Made by a program: the position numbers and the translations under genes. The notes under the pieces are model-generated. The model had not been told where the DNA came from. It searched no databases and saw nothing but the letters and a program-made list of their open reading frames with translations. From contig JAFZLF010000055.1 of NCBI GenBank assembly GCA_017551625.1, positions 22,854 through 86,853 on the forward strand: a DNA stretch of 64,000 bases, in the 5' to 3' direction. Source of the DNA: Clostridiales bacterium (GTDB lineage: Bacteria; Bacillota; Clostridia; Saccharofermentanales; Saccharofermentanaceae). The number at the start of each line of letters is the position of its first letter. The stretch's first letter is position 1. Below, piece by piece: positions 27,578-35,308 of this stretch.

Positions 27578-28714
27578 TCAGGCGTAATTCGACTCCACGT
27601 ATTCGTACACCATTCTGGACACTTCACCGATGATCTTCTGGGCCTGGCTCGCATCGCCGCTCTCGGTCATGACTGCCAGTACATAGTCTTCCGAAGCAAA
27701 TACGATCGCGACATCGTTATTGGCGAAGTACGAAGTGTTAAATCCGACCTTGTGCGCGACCTTCACATCACTCGGTACGCCACCAGGTACGCCCCAGCTG
27801 TACTCGGTGTTGCAGAGGTCATCGATCAGGGGCTGGTAGTGCGCTTGATTGCCTTCGTAATCCTTGTAGAGGTGCTCAGCGTACTTGGCGAGGTCGATGG
27901 CGCTGGTTCTTCTCTTACCGCTTTTTTCTGTGCCTGTATAGTCGGTGTAGGTCGCGGTTCCGCGGTAATCAACGGCTGCGCTGATCGGCTTGAGAAAGTT
28001 GTTGTTGATGGCATCCTCGCCACCGAGACGGCGGATGACCATGTTGGTACCGCAGTTGTCGCTGATGGTGATGGACAGGTGAGATACCTCATAGAGCGTG
28101 AACTCCGTGCCGTCAGGCTTGTTCTGGATCGTTCCGGTGCCATACTCGAGGTCGCCATCCGGATAAGCGGTCGCCTTGTAAGCGATTTTCTCGTCGAGAG
28201 AAAGCTCGCCGGACTCAGCCTTCTCATAGAGGTAGGTGTTGTATGCCATCTTGATGGAAGAAGCGGCGACGATCGGCTGGCTCTCTTTATAAGCCATCGT
28301 CTCGCCGTTGCCCATGTTGATGTAGTACACGCCGAAGCGTCCGTTCTGCTTGGCGAGGTAATCGGCTACATCGTTCTGCAGCTTCTCGAGGTTCGCGGCA
28401 CGTGTCGCGGCATCGACAGTCTGTACTTTTGCAGCAGACGTCTCGGCTGTGTCACTGGATAGTCCCGGATCACCCGAAGACGGTATGATGATGTTACCGG
28501 AATCATCGGTCTCATGTGTACCGGATGATGTGGTCGGAGCGGTCACGTCGTCCTTACTCTTAGAGGCGAGTTTGCTGATGAAGATGATGTCTAAAATGAC
28601 ACAGATCATGCAGATAAAAAGGCAGACGACGACGAAGGTCTTTCTTCTGTCATTGCTGCTCCGGCGTCTGGAATTCGAATATATGTTATAGCCTGTTCCG
28701 GCATTATGTTTCAC
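27578..28714 (-). CDS. Membrane-anchored class A beta-lactamase-like serine hydrolase
   Basis: The 378-residue product has a basic start and one membrane helix at about 26-48. A Thr/Ser-rich spacer follows, then a domain of the class A beta-lactamase fold outside the membrane. The three active-site motifs are visible: SSIK at 152-155 (SxxK), SDN at 218-220 and KVG at 322-324 in place of KTG. No clear ExxLN omega-loop was found, so it may be a penicillin-binding-like hydrolase or a lactamase-related protein rather than a true resistance enzyme. It has its own promoter with an operator-like dyad (28771-28812). Confidence 0.82.
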   Translation of the reverse strand: MKHNAGTGYNIYSNSRRRSSNDRRKTFVVVCLFICMICVILDIIFISKLASKSKDDVTAPTTSSGTHETDDSGNIIIPSSGDPGLSSDTAETSAAKVQTVDAATRAANLEKLQNDVADYLAKQNGRFGVYYINMGNGETMAYKESQPIVAASSIKMAYNTYLYEKAESGELSLDEKIAYKATAYPDGDLEYGTGTIQNKPDGTEFTLYEVSHLSITISDNCGTNMVIRRLGGEDAINNNFLKPISAAVDYRGTATYTDYTGTEKSGKRRTSAIDLAKYAEHLYKDYEGNQAHYQPLIDDLCNTEYSWGVPGGVPSDVKVAHKVGFNTSYFANNDVAIVFASEDYVLAVMTESGDASQAQKIIGEVSRMVYEYVESNYA

Positions 28715-28770
28715 GGTGCGATTCTCCTTATATATGCGGTGTGACGGGTGTCACGTAGGTTCATCTGAAA

Positions 28771-28812
28771 ACTTGGTAAAACCAAGTATATCATCGTAAA
28801 GTTACGATTCAA
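28771..28812 (-). promoter_or_regulatory. Promoter and dyad of the beta-lactamase-like gene
   Basis: On the minus strand TTGAAT (28812-28807) and TATACT (28790-28785) are 16 nt apart. A perfect dyad, ACTTGGT-AAA-ACCAAGT (28771-28787), overlaps the end of the -10 and the start point, as an operator would. It does not resemble the BlaI operator (TACAnnTGTA). Confidence 0.6.
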
Positions 28813-28882
28813 TTTGCATATTGTAACAAGACATATACATAAGGGCAAGGAAGACTTTTTTGATAATTGCGGGAGCTTCGCG

Positions 28883-30184
28883 TCACAGGTGGCTCTGGGC
28901 GCTCTGGTGCTCGGCGGCGCGAAGGACTTCCTGGATGGACTGGGAATTCCCGGATCTCGTGGCATATCCGATGTGGGCGCGAAGCGGCACTCCGTTGACG
29001 GTCACACCCGGAAATTCGCACTTGCAGATATTCGTCAGCGCCTCGGCCGTGGCGGCATCTACGTTCGGGAGAAGCACGATGAATTCATCGCCGCCCCAGC
29101 GCGCGATCGTGCCGTTATCCTTGATGGACTTGCTTAAAAGTTCGCTGACCTTGATCAGGAGATTGTCTCCGGTCTGTCTTCCGTAATTGTCGTTGATGAG
29201 ACGCATGCCTGCGATGCTTGCCACGATGATGCTGTACGGCTCGATCTGATCACGCTCCGCCTGCTCAAAAAGCTCTTCACAGTAGACCCGGTTATAAAGC
29301 CCCGTCAGCGGGTCGTGGTAACTGAGGAACAGGTTCTTACTCTGTGACTGTTTCAGCGACGTGATGTTGATAACGAAGCACGACACGCCGATGACCTTCT
29401 TATTGTCGTCGAGGATCGGTGCGTAGTACGTCTGCCAGTACATCGCGGTGAGGGGATTATCCCCGTACTGCTCGATGTTGGAAGCATATTCTCCGTTGAG
29501 TGTGTTGCCCAGGAGTGTACGTATCTTCTCCCGAAGTTCCTCATCTTTGATGTAATCGAGGAGATGCTCGCCGATGCGTATCTCTGCGTGCCAGATCCGC
29601 AGCATCGAATATTTGTGACTGTTGTTGAAGGAGGTGTACCGGAGATCACGGTCGAGTGTATAGACCAGCGTGTCCGGGAGCGTTTCCATCATGGACTGCT
29701 GGATCGCCTGCCACTCCTTTACCTCTTTACGGGCTTTTTTGCTGTCCTGCTCAAGGTGATACGTATTTGCAAACTGTGTGCAGAAGAGACGGTACATAAA
29801 TGTCGCCAGTACGATCATGAAGATGGCATCCTTGATCATGAAGATCACGAGTGTCCTTCTGTTCAGAGAGTGCAGGGTACCCACTACCGTGTGGGAGACA
29901 GCGATCCATATGAGGGTGATCAGCACGAAGAAAAGAACGGACAGGAAACTGTTGCGGATGAAGGGAAGTGAGATTTTCTTCCACAGTGACATCTTCTTCT
30001 CCTCCGAGGTGAAAGGTCCGGAGGTGCTGTCCGAGAAGTTTCCGTCTGCGTCCGGGGAGGATGACGGCGCACGGTTGTCACCTGCTCCGTTTCTGGCAGG
30101 TGCGCGCGGCGCATACCCGGCCGGATCGTTGATGTCGATCCCGGCTTCTTTTCTTAGCTTTTCCAGATCGTCTTTATACGTCAT
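28883..30184 (-). CDS. Membrane PAS-GGDEF protein with altered metal site
   Basis: The start at 30184 follows GAGG. The 433-residue product has a cytoplasmic low-complexity start, two membrane helices (about 79-101 and 111-132) and a PAS-like domain at about 160-280. A GGDEF domain follows, with GGDEF at 364-368, and members of this family make cyclic di-GMP. However, the first metal-binding aspartate of the strand that normally reads DxD/N is serine here (Ser323 in VASIAG). Activity is therefore doubtful and it may be a receptor or a weak enzyme. It lies 7 nt downstream of the sugar-binding lipoprotein gene, so the pair may couple sugar sensing to c-di-GMP. Confidence 0.85.
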   Translation of the reverse strand: MTYKDDLEKLRKEAGIDINDPAGYAPRAPARNGAGDNRAPSSSPDADGNFSDSTSGPFTSEEKKMSLWKKISLPFIRNSFLSVLFFVLITLIWIAVSHTVVGTLHSLNRRTLVIFMIKDAIFMIVLATFMYRLFCTQFANTYHLEQDSKKARKEVKEWQAIQQSMMETLPDTLVYTLDRDLRYTSFNNSHKYSMLRIWHAEIRIGEHLLDYIKDEELREKIRTLLGNTLNGEYASNIEQYGDNPLTAMYWQTYYAPILDDNKKVIGVSCFVINITSLKQSQSKNLFLSYHDPLTGLYNRVYCEELFEQAERDQIEPYSIIVASIAGMRLINDNYGRQTGDNLLIKVSELLSKSIKDNGTIARWGGDEFIVLLPNVDAATAEALTNICKCEFPGVTVNGVPLRAHIGYATRSGNSQSIQEVLRAAEHQSAQSHL

Positions 30185-30191
30185 ATGCACC

Positions 30192-31436
30192 TCATGACAA
30201 CTGGTCTTCTGTGTAGTATCCGGAGTCGATCAGGACTTCTTTGTAGTTGTTCTTGTCCGCAAAGATCGGAGCTACAAGAAAAGAGGGGACATTGATTACG
30301 CCGTTGTTGTAGGTGGACGTGTCGTTTATCTCCACTTCGGCACCGGTCAGGATCTGCTCCACCATCAGAACCGTCCGGTCAACCAGGCTGCGTGTATCCT
30401 TAAAGACGGACATTGACTGCTTCCCGTTGAGGATGTTCTTCATGTTGGCAAGATCGCAGTCCTGTCCCGTGATGACAGGGTAGACTCCGACATACATGGC
30501 TTCGAGTGAGTTGGTGACGCCGAGGGCCGTGGAGTCGTTCGAGCAAAGCACGGCGTCAAGAACTGCTCCATCGCTGTAAAACGAGCTGATGATCGCGTCC
30601 ATACGATTCTGCGCATCTTCTGTTCTCCAGGCGGCTGTTGCCACGTCCTGAAAATCGACCTGCCCGGATCTCACGACGAGTTTTCCGGAGTCGATGTAGG
30701 GCCGGAGCACGTCCATCGCGCCGTTATAGAAGAACACGGCGTTAAAGTCGCCCGGATCCCCGGCAAAGATCTCCAGGTTATACGGCCCGTCGCTGTAGTC
30801 GAGATCCAGATTTTGACGGATGTATTCCCCTTGGATCAGCCCGGCCATATAGTTATCAAAGCTCGCGTAGTACGTCACGCCTTCCGTATCCCAGATCAGG
30901 CGGTCGTAAGCGATGACCGGGATATTTGCCGCCTGGGCCTCCTCGACCACGTTGCCGAGGGAGAAGCCGTCGATCGGAGCGATGACGAGGACCTTACAGC
31001 CTGAATTGATCATAGACTCGATCTGACTGTTCTGAATGGAGACGTCGTTATCAGCATACTGCAGGTCGACAGTATAACCGTCCTCTTCGAGCTGCCGCTT
31101 CAGATTCTTGCCATCTTCATCCCATCTTCGTAGTAATTTGGTCGGCATCGAGATTCCGACCTTCTGGCCGTTTCCACCGTCCAGCGGGTCCGTGGGATCA
31201 GGCTGGCTGAAGGGATCATCGGTGGGATCAGTCTTATCCGTCGGATCAGAAGGATCGGATGGATCGCCCGGAATGTCCGTATCGTCTGTCTCATCGGTAT
31301 CGATGACTTCTGTCTTCGTCGTCTTCTTGACTTTCTTTTTCTTCTTCGTCGTCTCTTCACTCTTGCCGCAGGCACAAAGACCGAGGCTCAGAACGAGCGC
31401 GGCTGTGAGGATCAGACTGATGAAACGCTTACACAT
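30192..31436 (-). CDS. Sugar-binding lipoprotein (periplasmic-binding-protein family, ribose/xylose type)
   Basis: The start at 31436 follows AAAGGAAA; the longer frame reads through leader repeats. The 414-residue product has a lipoprotein signal with cysteine in LCAC. A Lys-rich then Asp/Pro/Thr-rich linker (SDPSDPTDKTDPTDD) reaches about residue 85, and a type I sugar-binding fold follows. Typical signs are KVGISMPTKLLRRW, the segment VLVIAPIDG and a terminal YNNGVINVPSF. No transport ATPase or permease adjoins it. Its only partner is the membrane GGDEF gene 7 nt downstream, so a sensor role is as likely as uptake. Confidence 0.85.
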   Translation of the reverse strand: MCKRFISLILTAALVLSLGLCACGKSEETTKKKKKVKKTTKTEVIDTDETDDTDIPGDPSDPSDPTDKTDPTDDPFSQPDPTDPLDGGNGQKVGISMPTKLLRRWDEDGKNLKRQLEEDGYTVDLQYADNDVSIQNSQIESMINSGCKVLVIAPIDGFSLGNVVEEAQAANIPVIAYDRLIWDTEGVTYYASFDNYMAGLIQGEYIRQNLDLDYSDGPYNLEIFAGDPGDFNAVFFYNGAMDVLRPYIDSGKLVVRSGQVDFQDVATAAWRTEDAQNRMDAIISSFYSDGAVLDAVLCSNDSTALGVTNSLEAMYVGVYPVITGQDCDLANMKNILNGKQSMSVFKDTRSLVDRTVLMVEQILTGAEVEINDTSTYNNGVINVPSFLVAPIFADKNNYKEVLIDSGYYTEDQLS

Positions 31437-31456
31437 ATCGATTTCCTTTCTTTTTC

Positions 31457-31534
31457 GCACGTGGATATGGGCCACAGTGCTTTTCACGAGGGCATGAGCC
31501 AGTGCTTCCGGCACGTGGACATGAGCTACAGTGC
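31457..31534 (-). repeat. Three tandem 27-nt hairpin repeats in the sugar-binding gene leader
   Basis: Units at 31457-31480, 31485-31505 and 31511-31534 share the core CACGTGG...CACAGTGC. Copies 1 and 3 start 54 nt apart (two periods of 27), and each folds on itself with GCAC/GTGC ends. They lie between the sugar-binding gene start and its -10-like TATAAT (31562-31557), so they would be in the mRNA leader. Confidence 0.6.
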
Positions 31535-31602
31535 TTCCTGTTTCGTTTCCCTGTCTATTATATACCGTGCGCGCGTATTTTAACAGTTGGCGCGCATGAC
31601 AG

Positions 31603-31631
31603 TTGACACTCATGGCGGTGCATGCTAATAT
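31603..31631 (+). promoter_or_regulatory. Promoter of scfA
   Basis: TTGACA (31603-31608) and TAATAT (31626-31631) are separated by exactly 17 nt and lie 33 nt upstream of the scfA start. A perfect -35 with optimal spacing suggests high constitutive expression. The divergent sugar-binding gene promoter begins about 40 nt away. Confidence 0.85.
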
Positions 31632-31664
31632 TCTTGTAGCATTTTAAGAAAGAGGTACACTTTC

Positions 31665-31811
31665 ATGGAGCATATCAAGACTGTTGAGACACGTAACCTT
31701 TGCGAGAGCGCGAAGAAGGGCGGTTGCGGCGAGTGCCAGACATCCTGCCAGTCTGCCTGCAAGACTTCCTGCGGTATCGCGAACCAGAAGTGCGAGAGCG
31801 AGAAGAAGTAA
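31665..31811 (+). CDS. scfA: SCIFF six-cysteine ranthipeptide precursor
   Basis: This 48-residue RiPP precursor is of the SCIFF family, the hallmark peptide of Clostridia. It reads MEHIKTVETRN at the start and then CGECQTSCQSACKTSC, the near-invariant core, with a last cysteine at 43. Cysteines are at 13, 21, 24, 28, 32, 36 and 43. The six from 21 on are the family set, and Cys13 in the leader is extra. The maturase encoded next joins cysteines to neighbouring residues by thioether bonds. The ribosome site is AAAGAGG. A strong hairpin terminator between it and scfB should make the peptide far more abundant than the enzyme. Confidence 0.96.
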   Translation: MEHIKTVETRNLCESAKKGGCGECQTSCQSACKTSCGIANQKCESEKK

Positions 31812-31840
31812 TTCCCGCTTTCCGTAAGAAGAATTGAACG

Positions 31841-31878
31841 GCTGTCTTTGAGCCTTGATGCGCAAAGACAGCTTTTTT
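31841..31878 (+). terminator. Intra-operon terminator between scfA and scfB
   Basis: A perfect 10-bp stem (GCTGTCTTTG at 31841-31850 and its complement at 31863-31872) is followed by six T. It ends 13 nt before the scfB start. Partial read-through would set the peptide-to-enzyme ratio. Confidence 0.9.
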
Positions 31879-31891
31879 AATGAGGTTTAAC

Positions 31892-33340
31892 ATGATACAT
31901 CAATACAAACTCGGCGGATACAATATCGTGCTGGACGTGTGTTCCGGCGCGCTGCATGTCGTGGACGATCTGTCTTATGACATTATCGCGGGGCTCGATG
32001 AGATCTATTCGCATCAGGAGAAACTCAATCGTGGAAACGACGGGAAGTCCGGCGGCATGATCGATATCGAGACGCTCTCGGAGCGTGTGCTCTATGATAT
32101 GCAGAAGAAGTATGCGGGCACGAAGATGGGCGATCCTTCTGAGATCCGCGAGTGCTATGAGCAGATCATGGCGCTGAAAGAGCAGGGCAAGCTCTTCACG
32201 CGCGATGAATACGAACCGATGGCGGGCGAACTGAAGGCCCGTACTTCCGGCGTGGTAAAAGCACTGTGTCTCCATATCGCGCATACCTGCAACCTTAATT
32301 GTTCCTACTGCTTTGCATCGCAGGGCAAGTACCACGGCGAGCGCGCGGTCATGAGCTACGAAGTCGGTAAGCGCGCGCTCGATTTTCTCGTCGAGAATTC
32401 GGGCACGAGAAGGAACCTCGAGGTCGACTTTTTCGGCGGCGAACCGCTCATGAATTTCCAGGTCGTCAAGGACCTCGTCGCGTACGCGCGCTCGATCGAG
32501 AAAGAAAAGGGAAAGAACTTCCGATTTACTCTGACTACGAACGGTGTGCTGGTGGATGACGATGTCATCGAGTTTGCTAACCGCGAGTGTCATAATGTAG
32601 TGCTTTCGCTGGATGGGAGAAAGGAAGTGCACGACCGCTACCGCGTCGATTACGCGGGAAACGGCAGCTGGGAGAAGATCGTCCCGAAGTTCCAAAAGTT
32701 CGTCGAGGCCAGAGGCGGCAAGAACTACTATATGCGTGGTACTTTTACCCATGCGAATCCGGATTTTCTCGAGGACATCAAGGTCATGCTCGACCTCGGT
32801 TTTACGGAGCTTTCCATGGAGCCGGTGGTGTGCGGCGAGGATGATCCTGCGCGCCTTACCGAGGAGGATCTGCCGATCGTGCTCGAGCAGTACGAGAAGC
32901 TCGCCGAGCTCATGATCCAGCGCGACAAGGAAGGCAAGCCTTTTACTTTCTACCATTACATGATCGACCTCAAGGGCGGTCCCTGCATATATAAGCGAAT
33001 CTCGGGCTGCGGCTCGGGAACCGAGTACATGGCGGTCACACCGTGGGGCGACCTCTATCCCTGTCACCAGTTCGTCGGTGAGGAGAAGTTCCTGCTCGGC
33101 AACATCTACAAAGGTGTGAAGAACAAGAAAGTGCAGGATGATTTCATGGCGTGCAACGTCTACGCCCGCGAGGAGTGCCGGAACTGCTGGGCGCGCCTTT
33201 ATTGCAGCGGCGGCTGCGCAGCAAATGCGTACCACGCGACAGGCTCCGTGCGCGGCGTCTATAAGTACGGCTGCGAGCTTTTCAAAAAGAGGATCGAGTG
33301 CGCCCTCATGGTCGCGATCCATCGCGAGTTCGCGGAGTAA
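31892..33340 (+). CDS. scfB: Thioether cross-link-forming SCIFF maturase (radical SAM/SPASM)
   Basis: It modifies the SCIFF peptide by forming thioether links from cysteine sulphur to acceptor residues. The start at 31892 is set by TGAGG; the upstream ATG at 31880 has only the terminator before it. The 482-residue product opens with MIHQYKLGGYNIVLDVCSG, the peptide-recognition domain. It has the radical SAM motif CNLNCSYC (Cys133, 137, 140) and FFGGEPLMNF. It ends with a SPASM domain rich in cysteine (CGSGTEY, DLYPCHQF, CRNCWARLYCSGGC) that holds auxiliary iron-sulphur clusters. Length and motifs are standard for ScfB/CteB. Transcription depends on read-through from scfA or on an unseen promoter. 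Confidence 0.96.
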   Translation: MIHQYKLGGYNIVLDVCSGALHVVDDLSYDIIAGLDEIYSHQEKLNRGNDGKSGGMIDIETLSERVLYDMQKKYAGTKMGDPSEIRECYEQIMALKEQGKLFTRDEYEPMAGELKARTSGVVKALCLHIAHTCNLNCSYCFASQGKYHGERAVMSYEVGKRALDFLVENSGTRRNLEVDFFGGEPLMNFQVVKDLVAYARSIEKEKGKNFRFTLTTNGVLVDDDVIEFANRECHNVVLSLDGRKEVHDRYRVDYAGNGSWEKIVPKFQKFVEARGGKNYYMRGTFTHANPDFLEDIKVMLDLGFTELSMEPVVCGEDDPARLTEEDLPIVLEQYEKLAELMIQRDKEGKPFTFYHYMIDLKGGPCIYKRISGCGSGTEYMAVTPWGDLYPCHQFVGEEKFLLGNIYKGVKNKKVQDDFMACNVYAREECRNCWARLYCSGGCAANAYHATGSVRGVYKYGCELFKKRIECALMVAIHREFAE

Positions 33341-33386
33341 GGGCTAAGATAGGAGTGGACTTTTTGTTGGCGAGCCCATCAGAGGC

Positions 33387-33491
33387 TCAGTCTCCTTTTG
33401 GTCTCCTTTTGCTTCAGAAAGAGACCGTTTGGAGACCCAGTCTCTTTTGGGTCTCCTTTTGCTTCAAAAAGAGACAACTTGGAGACTGGGA
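33387..33491. repeat. Two tandem nested-hairpin repeats after scfB
   Basis: Two roughly 50-nt units (about 33387-33437 and 33438-33491) each contain GTCTCCTTTTGCTTC followed by AAAGAGAC. An inner GTCTC/GAGAC stem is closed by an outer CAGTCTC/GAGACTG stem. They resemble dispersed intergenic hairpin repeats and may end the scf transcript. The flanking sequence from 33341 to 33639 holds no other recognised gene. Confidence 0.65.
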
Positions 33492-33639
33492 CTGAATCTG
33501 AACAGCCTGCTTTCCAGTCATGCTGCCAGTACCCCCCTCAGATTGACCGAACTGTTCCTTGGCGGTAAAATCCCTTTATACACCAGAGCCCATCGCGGCT
33601 TCTGGATACGATACGAATCACGACTGCCAAGGAGGCCGC

Positions 33640-35235
33640 ATGAACACCCCGATTTGTGATTTTGTCAGAGAATACGCGGCGAAGGAAGCGATCCGTGCGC
33701 ACATGCCCGGACACAAGGGAAGAGGCGATATCTTCGCTGTCGTTCCCGGGGATGAAACAAAAAACCAGTACGACGAATCTTTTTCCAGGATCACGAGATA
33801 CGATATAACGGAGATCTCGGGTGCGGATGATCTATATTATCCGCATGGCATCATCGCAGAAAGCGAGGCAAACGCGTCGGAGGCTTTCCAATGTCCGACA
33901 TATTACTCTACTGAGGGATCATCTCTTTGCATCCGGGCGATGCTGTATCTGGCCATGATGAAGCAGCGGGAGGATCCCTCTCAATCAAATGCACGCGGTT
34001 CTCCTCCTTGGGTACTGGCTACGAGAAATGCACATAAATCTTTCGCATCAGCGTGTATCCTTCTGGGCATCGACGTGGAGTGGCTCACTTCGGAGAAAAC
34101 AGATGAGGAGGAAGAGCAGGTCGATTACACTTCGTTTAAGGAGAAACTACCGGAGGCAATCGGCAGACACGGCTGCCTTCCGTGCTGTGTATACCTGACA
34201 TCGCCGGATTATCTGGGCCGTTTTCTTGACATCGAGGGAATCTCGAAACTTTGCCACGTCCGGGGAGTGACGGTCGTGGTCGATAATGCCCATGCCGCAT
34301 ACTCGTATTTTCTTTCCGGTCCCGATTATCGTTACGAGGATGACATGAGTCCTATCGCACAGGGAGCCGATATGTGTTGCGATTCCGCACACAAGACACT
34401 ACCTGTTCTGACAGGAGGAGCATATCTTCATGTGAGGAAGGGATTTTTCCTGGGAAATGCTGATTATATGCCGCCATACCTGAGAACGACGGATGTGAAC
34501 ACCGCGTACAGGCAGGAAGAAAACACACGAAGAGTCAAGGAAGCGATGGCGCTTTTTGCGTCTACGAGCCCGTCATGGCTGATATTGCAATCCCTCGACA
34601 AACAGAATCCATATCTGGACGGGGTATTCTTCAGAGACCTGGGAGAAACCAAAATGCGGATAATGAGTCAGAAGTTTATCCTTGAAAAAGCCGGGTTTGA
34701 ACTGATCGGCGACGATCCACTCAGGATCACTGTCAGAACGAGATCCTGGGGATATACCGGCTATGAATTTGCGCAGATCCTTCGTGATCCGACCGGGATC
34801 CGTACGTTAGAGGATGAGAACCCGGATGAGACCGAAAGCAAGGAAAGAAGCGAGATCAGACCGATCGAGGTGGAGTTTTCGGACCCGGACGTGGTCGTCC
34901 TGATGTTCTCCGTGAGAAATGCTTTCAAAGAAATCGATGAAGCAGGCGATCGGATCCTGAAGATCCGAAGACGCCTCCCACTCCTGCCGGCGCCTCTGCT
35001 AAGCAGCCGGCTCCCGGAAAAGGTCATGACGATGCGCGAGGCTGCACTGCGACCGTATGAGATCGTCCCTGTCGGCGAAGCACTCGGGCGCATCGCACAT
35101 GTGATGGATGTGACCTGTCCGCCGGCAGTCCCGATCGTGTTCCCCGGAGAACGGATCGGCGAGAAGGAAGTGGAACGTCTCTGCTATTACGGTTACAATG
35201 AGTGTAAAGTCTTGCGGGAAAATGTGACGAAGTGA
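33640..35235 (+). CDS. Orn/Lys/Arg decarboxylase family PLP enzyme
   Basis: The start at 33640 follows AAGGAGG. The 531-residue product is a fold-I PLP enzyme of the Firmicute SpeA/Cad type. It has HMPGHKGRGD at 21-30, DNAHAAY at 215-221 and the PLP-binding SAHKTLPVLTGG with Lys252. It ends with the C-terminal domain of the family (MTMREAAL, YPPG-like segment CPPAVPIVFPGE). Members decarboxylate lysine, ornithine or arginine to polyamine precursors; the exact substrate cannot be read from the sequence. The length is slightly above the usual 480-490. Upstream is only the repeat region, and an esterase gene follows after 73 nt. Confidence 0.85.
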   Translation: MNTPICDFVREYAAKEAIRAHMPGHKGRGDIFAVVPGDETKNQYDESFSRITRYDITEISGADDLYYPHGIIAESEANASEAFQCPTYYSTEGSSLCIRAMLYLAMMKQREDPSQSNARGSPPWVLATRNAHKSFASACILLGIDVEWLTSEKTDEEEEQVDYTSFKEKLPEAIGRHGCLPCCVYLTSPDYLGRFLDIEGISKLCHVRGVTVVVDNAHAAYSYFLSGPDYRYEDDMSPIAQGADMCCDSAHKTLPVLTGGAYLHVRKGFFLGNADYMPPYLRTTDVNTAYRQEENTRRVKEAMALFASTSPSWLILQSLDKQNPYLDGVFFRDLGETKMRIMSQKFILEKAGFELIGDDPLRITVRTRSWGYTGYEFAQILRDPTGIRTLEDENPDETESKERSEIRPIEVEFSDPDVVVLMFSVRNAFKEIDEAGDRILKIRRRLPLLPAPLLSSRLPEKVMTMREAALRPYEIVPVGEALGRIAHVMDVTCPPAVPIVFPGERIGEKEVERLCYYGYNECKVLRENVTK

Positions 35236-35308
35236 AAGTGTCTGATAATATGCAGAAAACAAAGCCGTGAAAGCATCCGGAAAACAAGCAGAAAAGAGGA
35301 CGAAACCG

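Noticed and set aside
31877..33322. A 481-codon minus-strand frame opposite scfB
   Set aside because: It is a shadow of the maturase gene, with no ribosome site or family resemblance.
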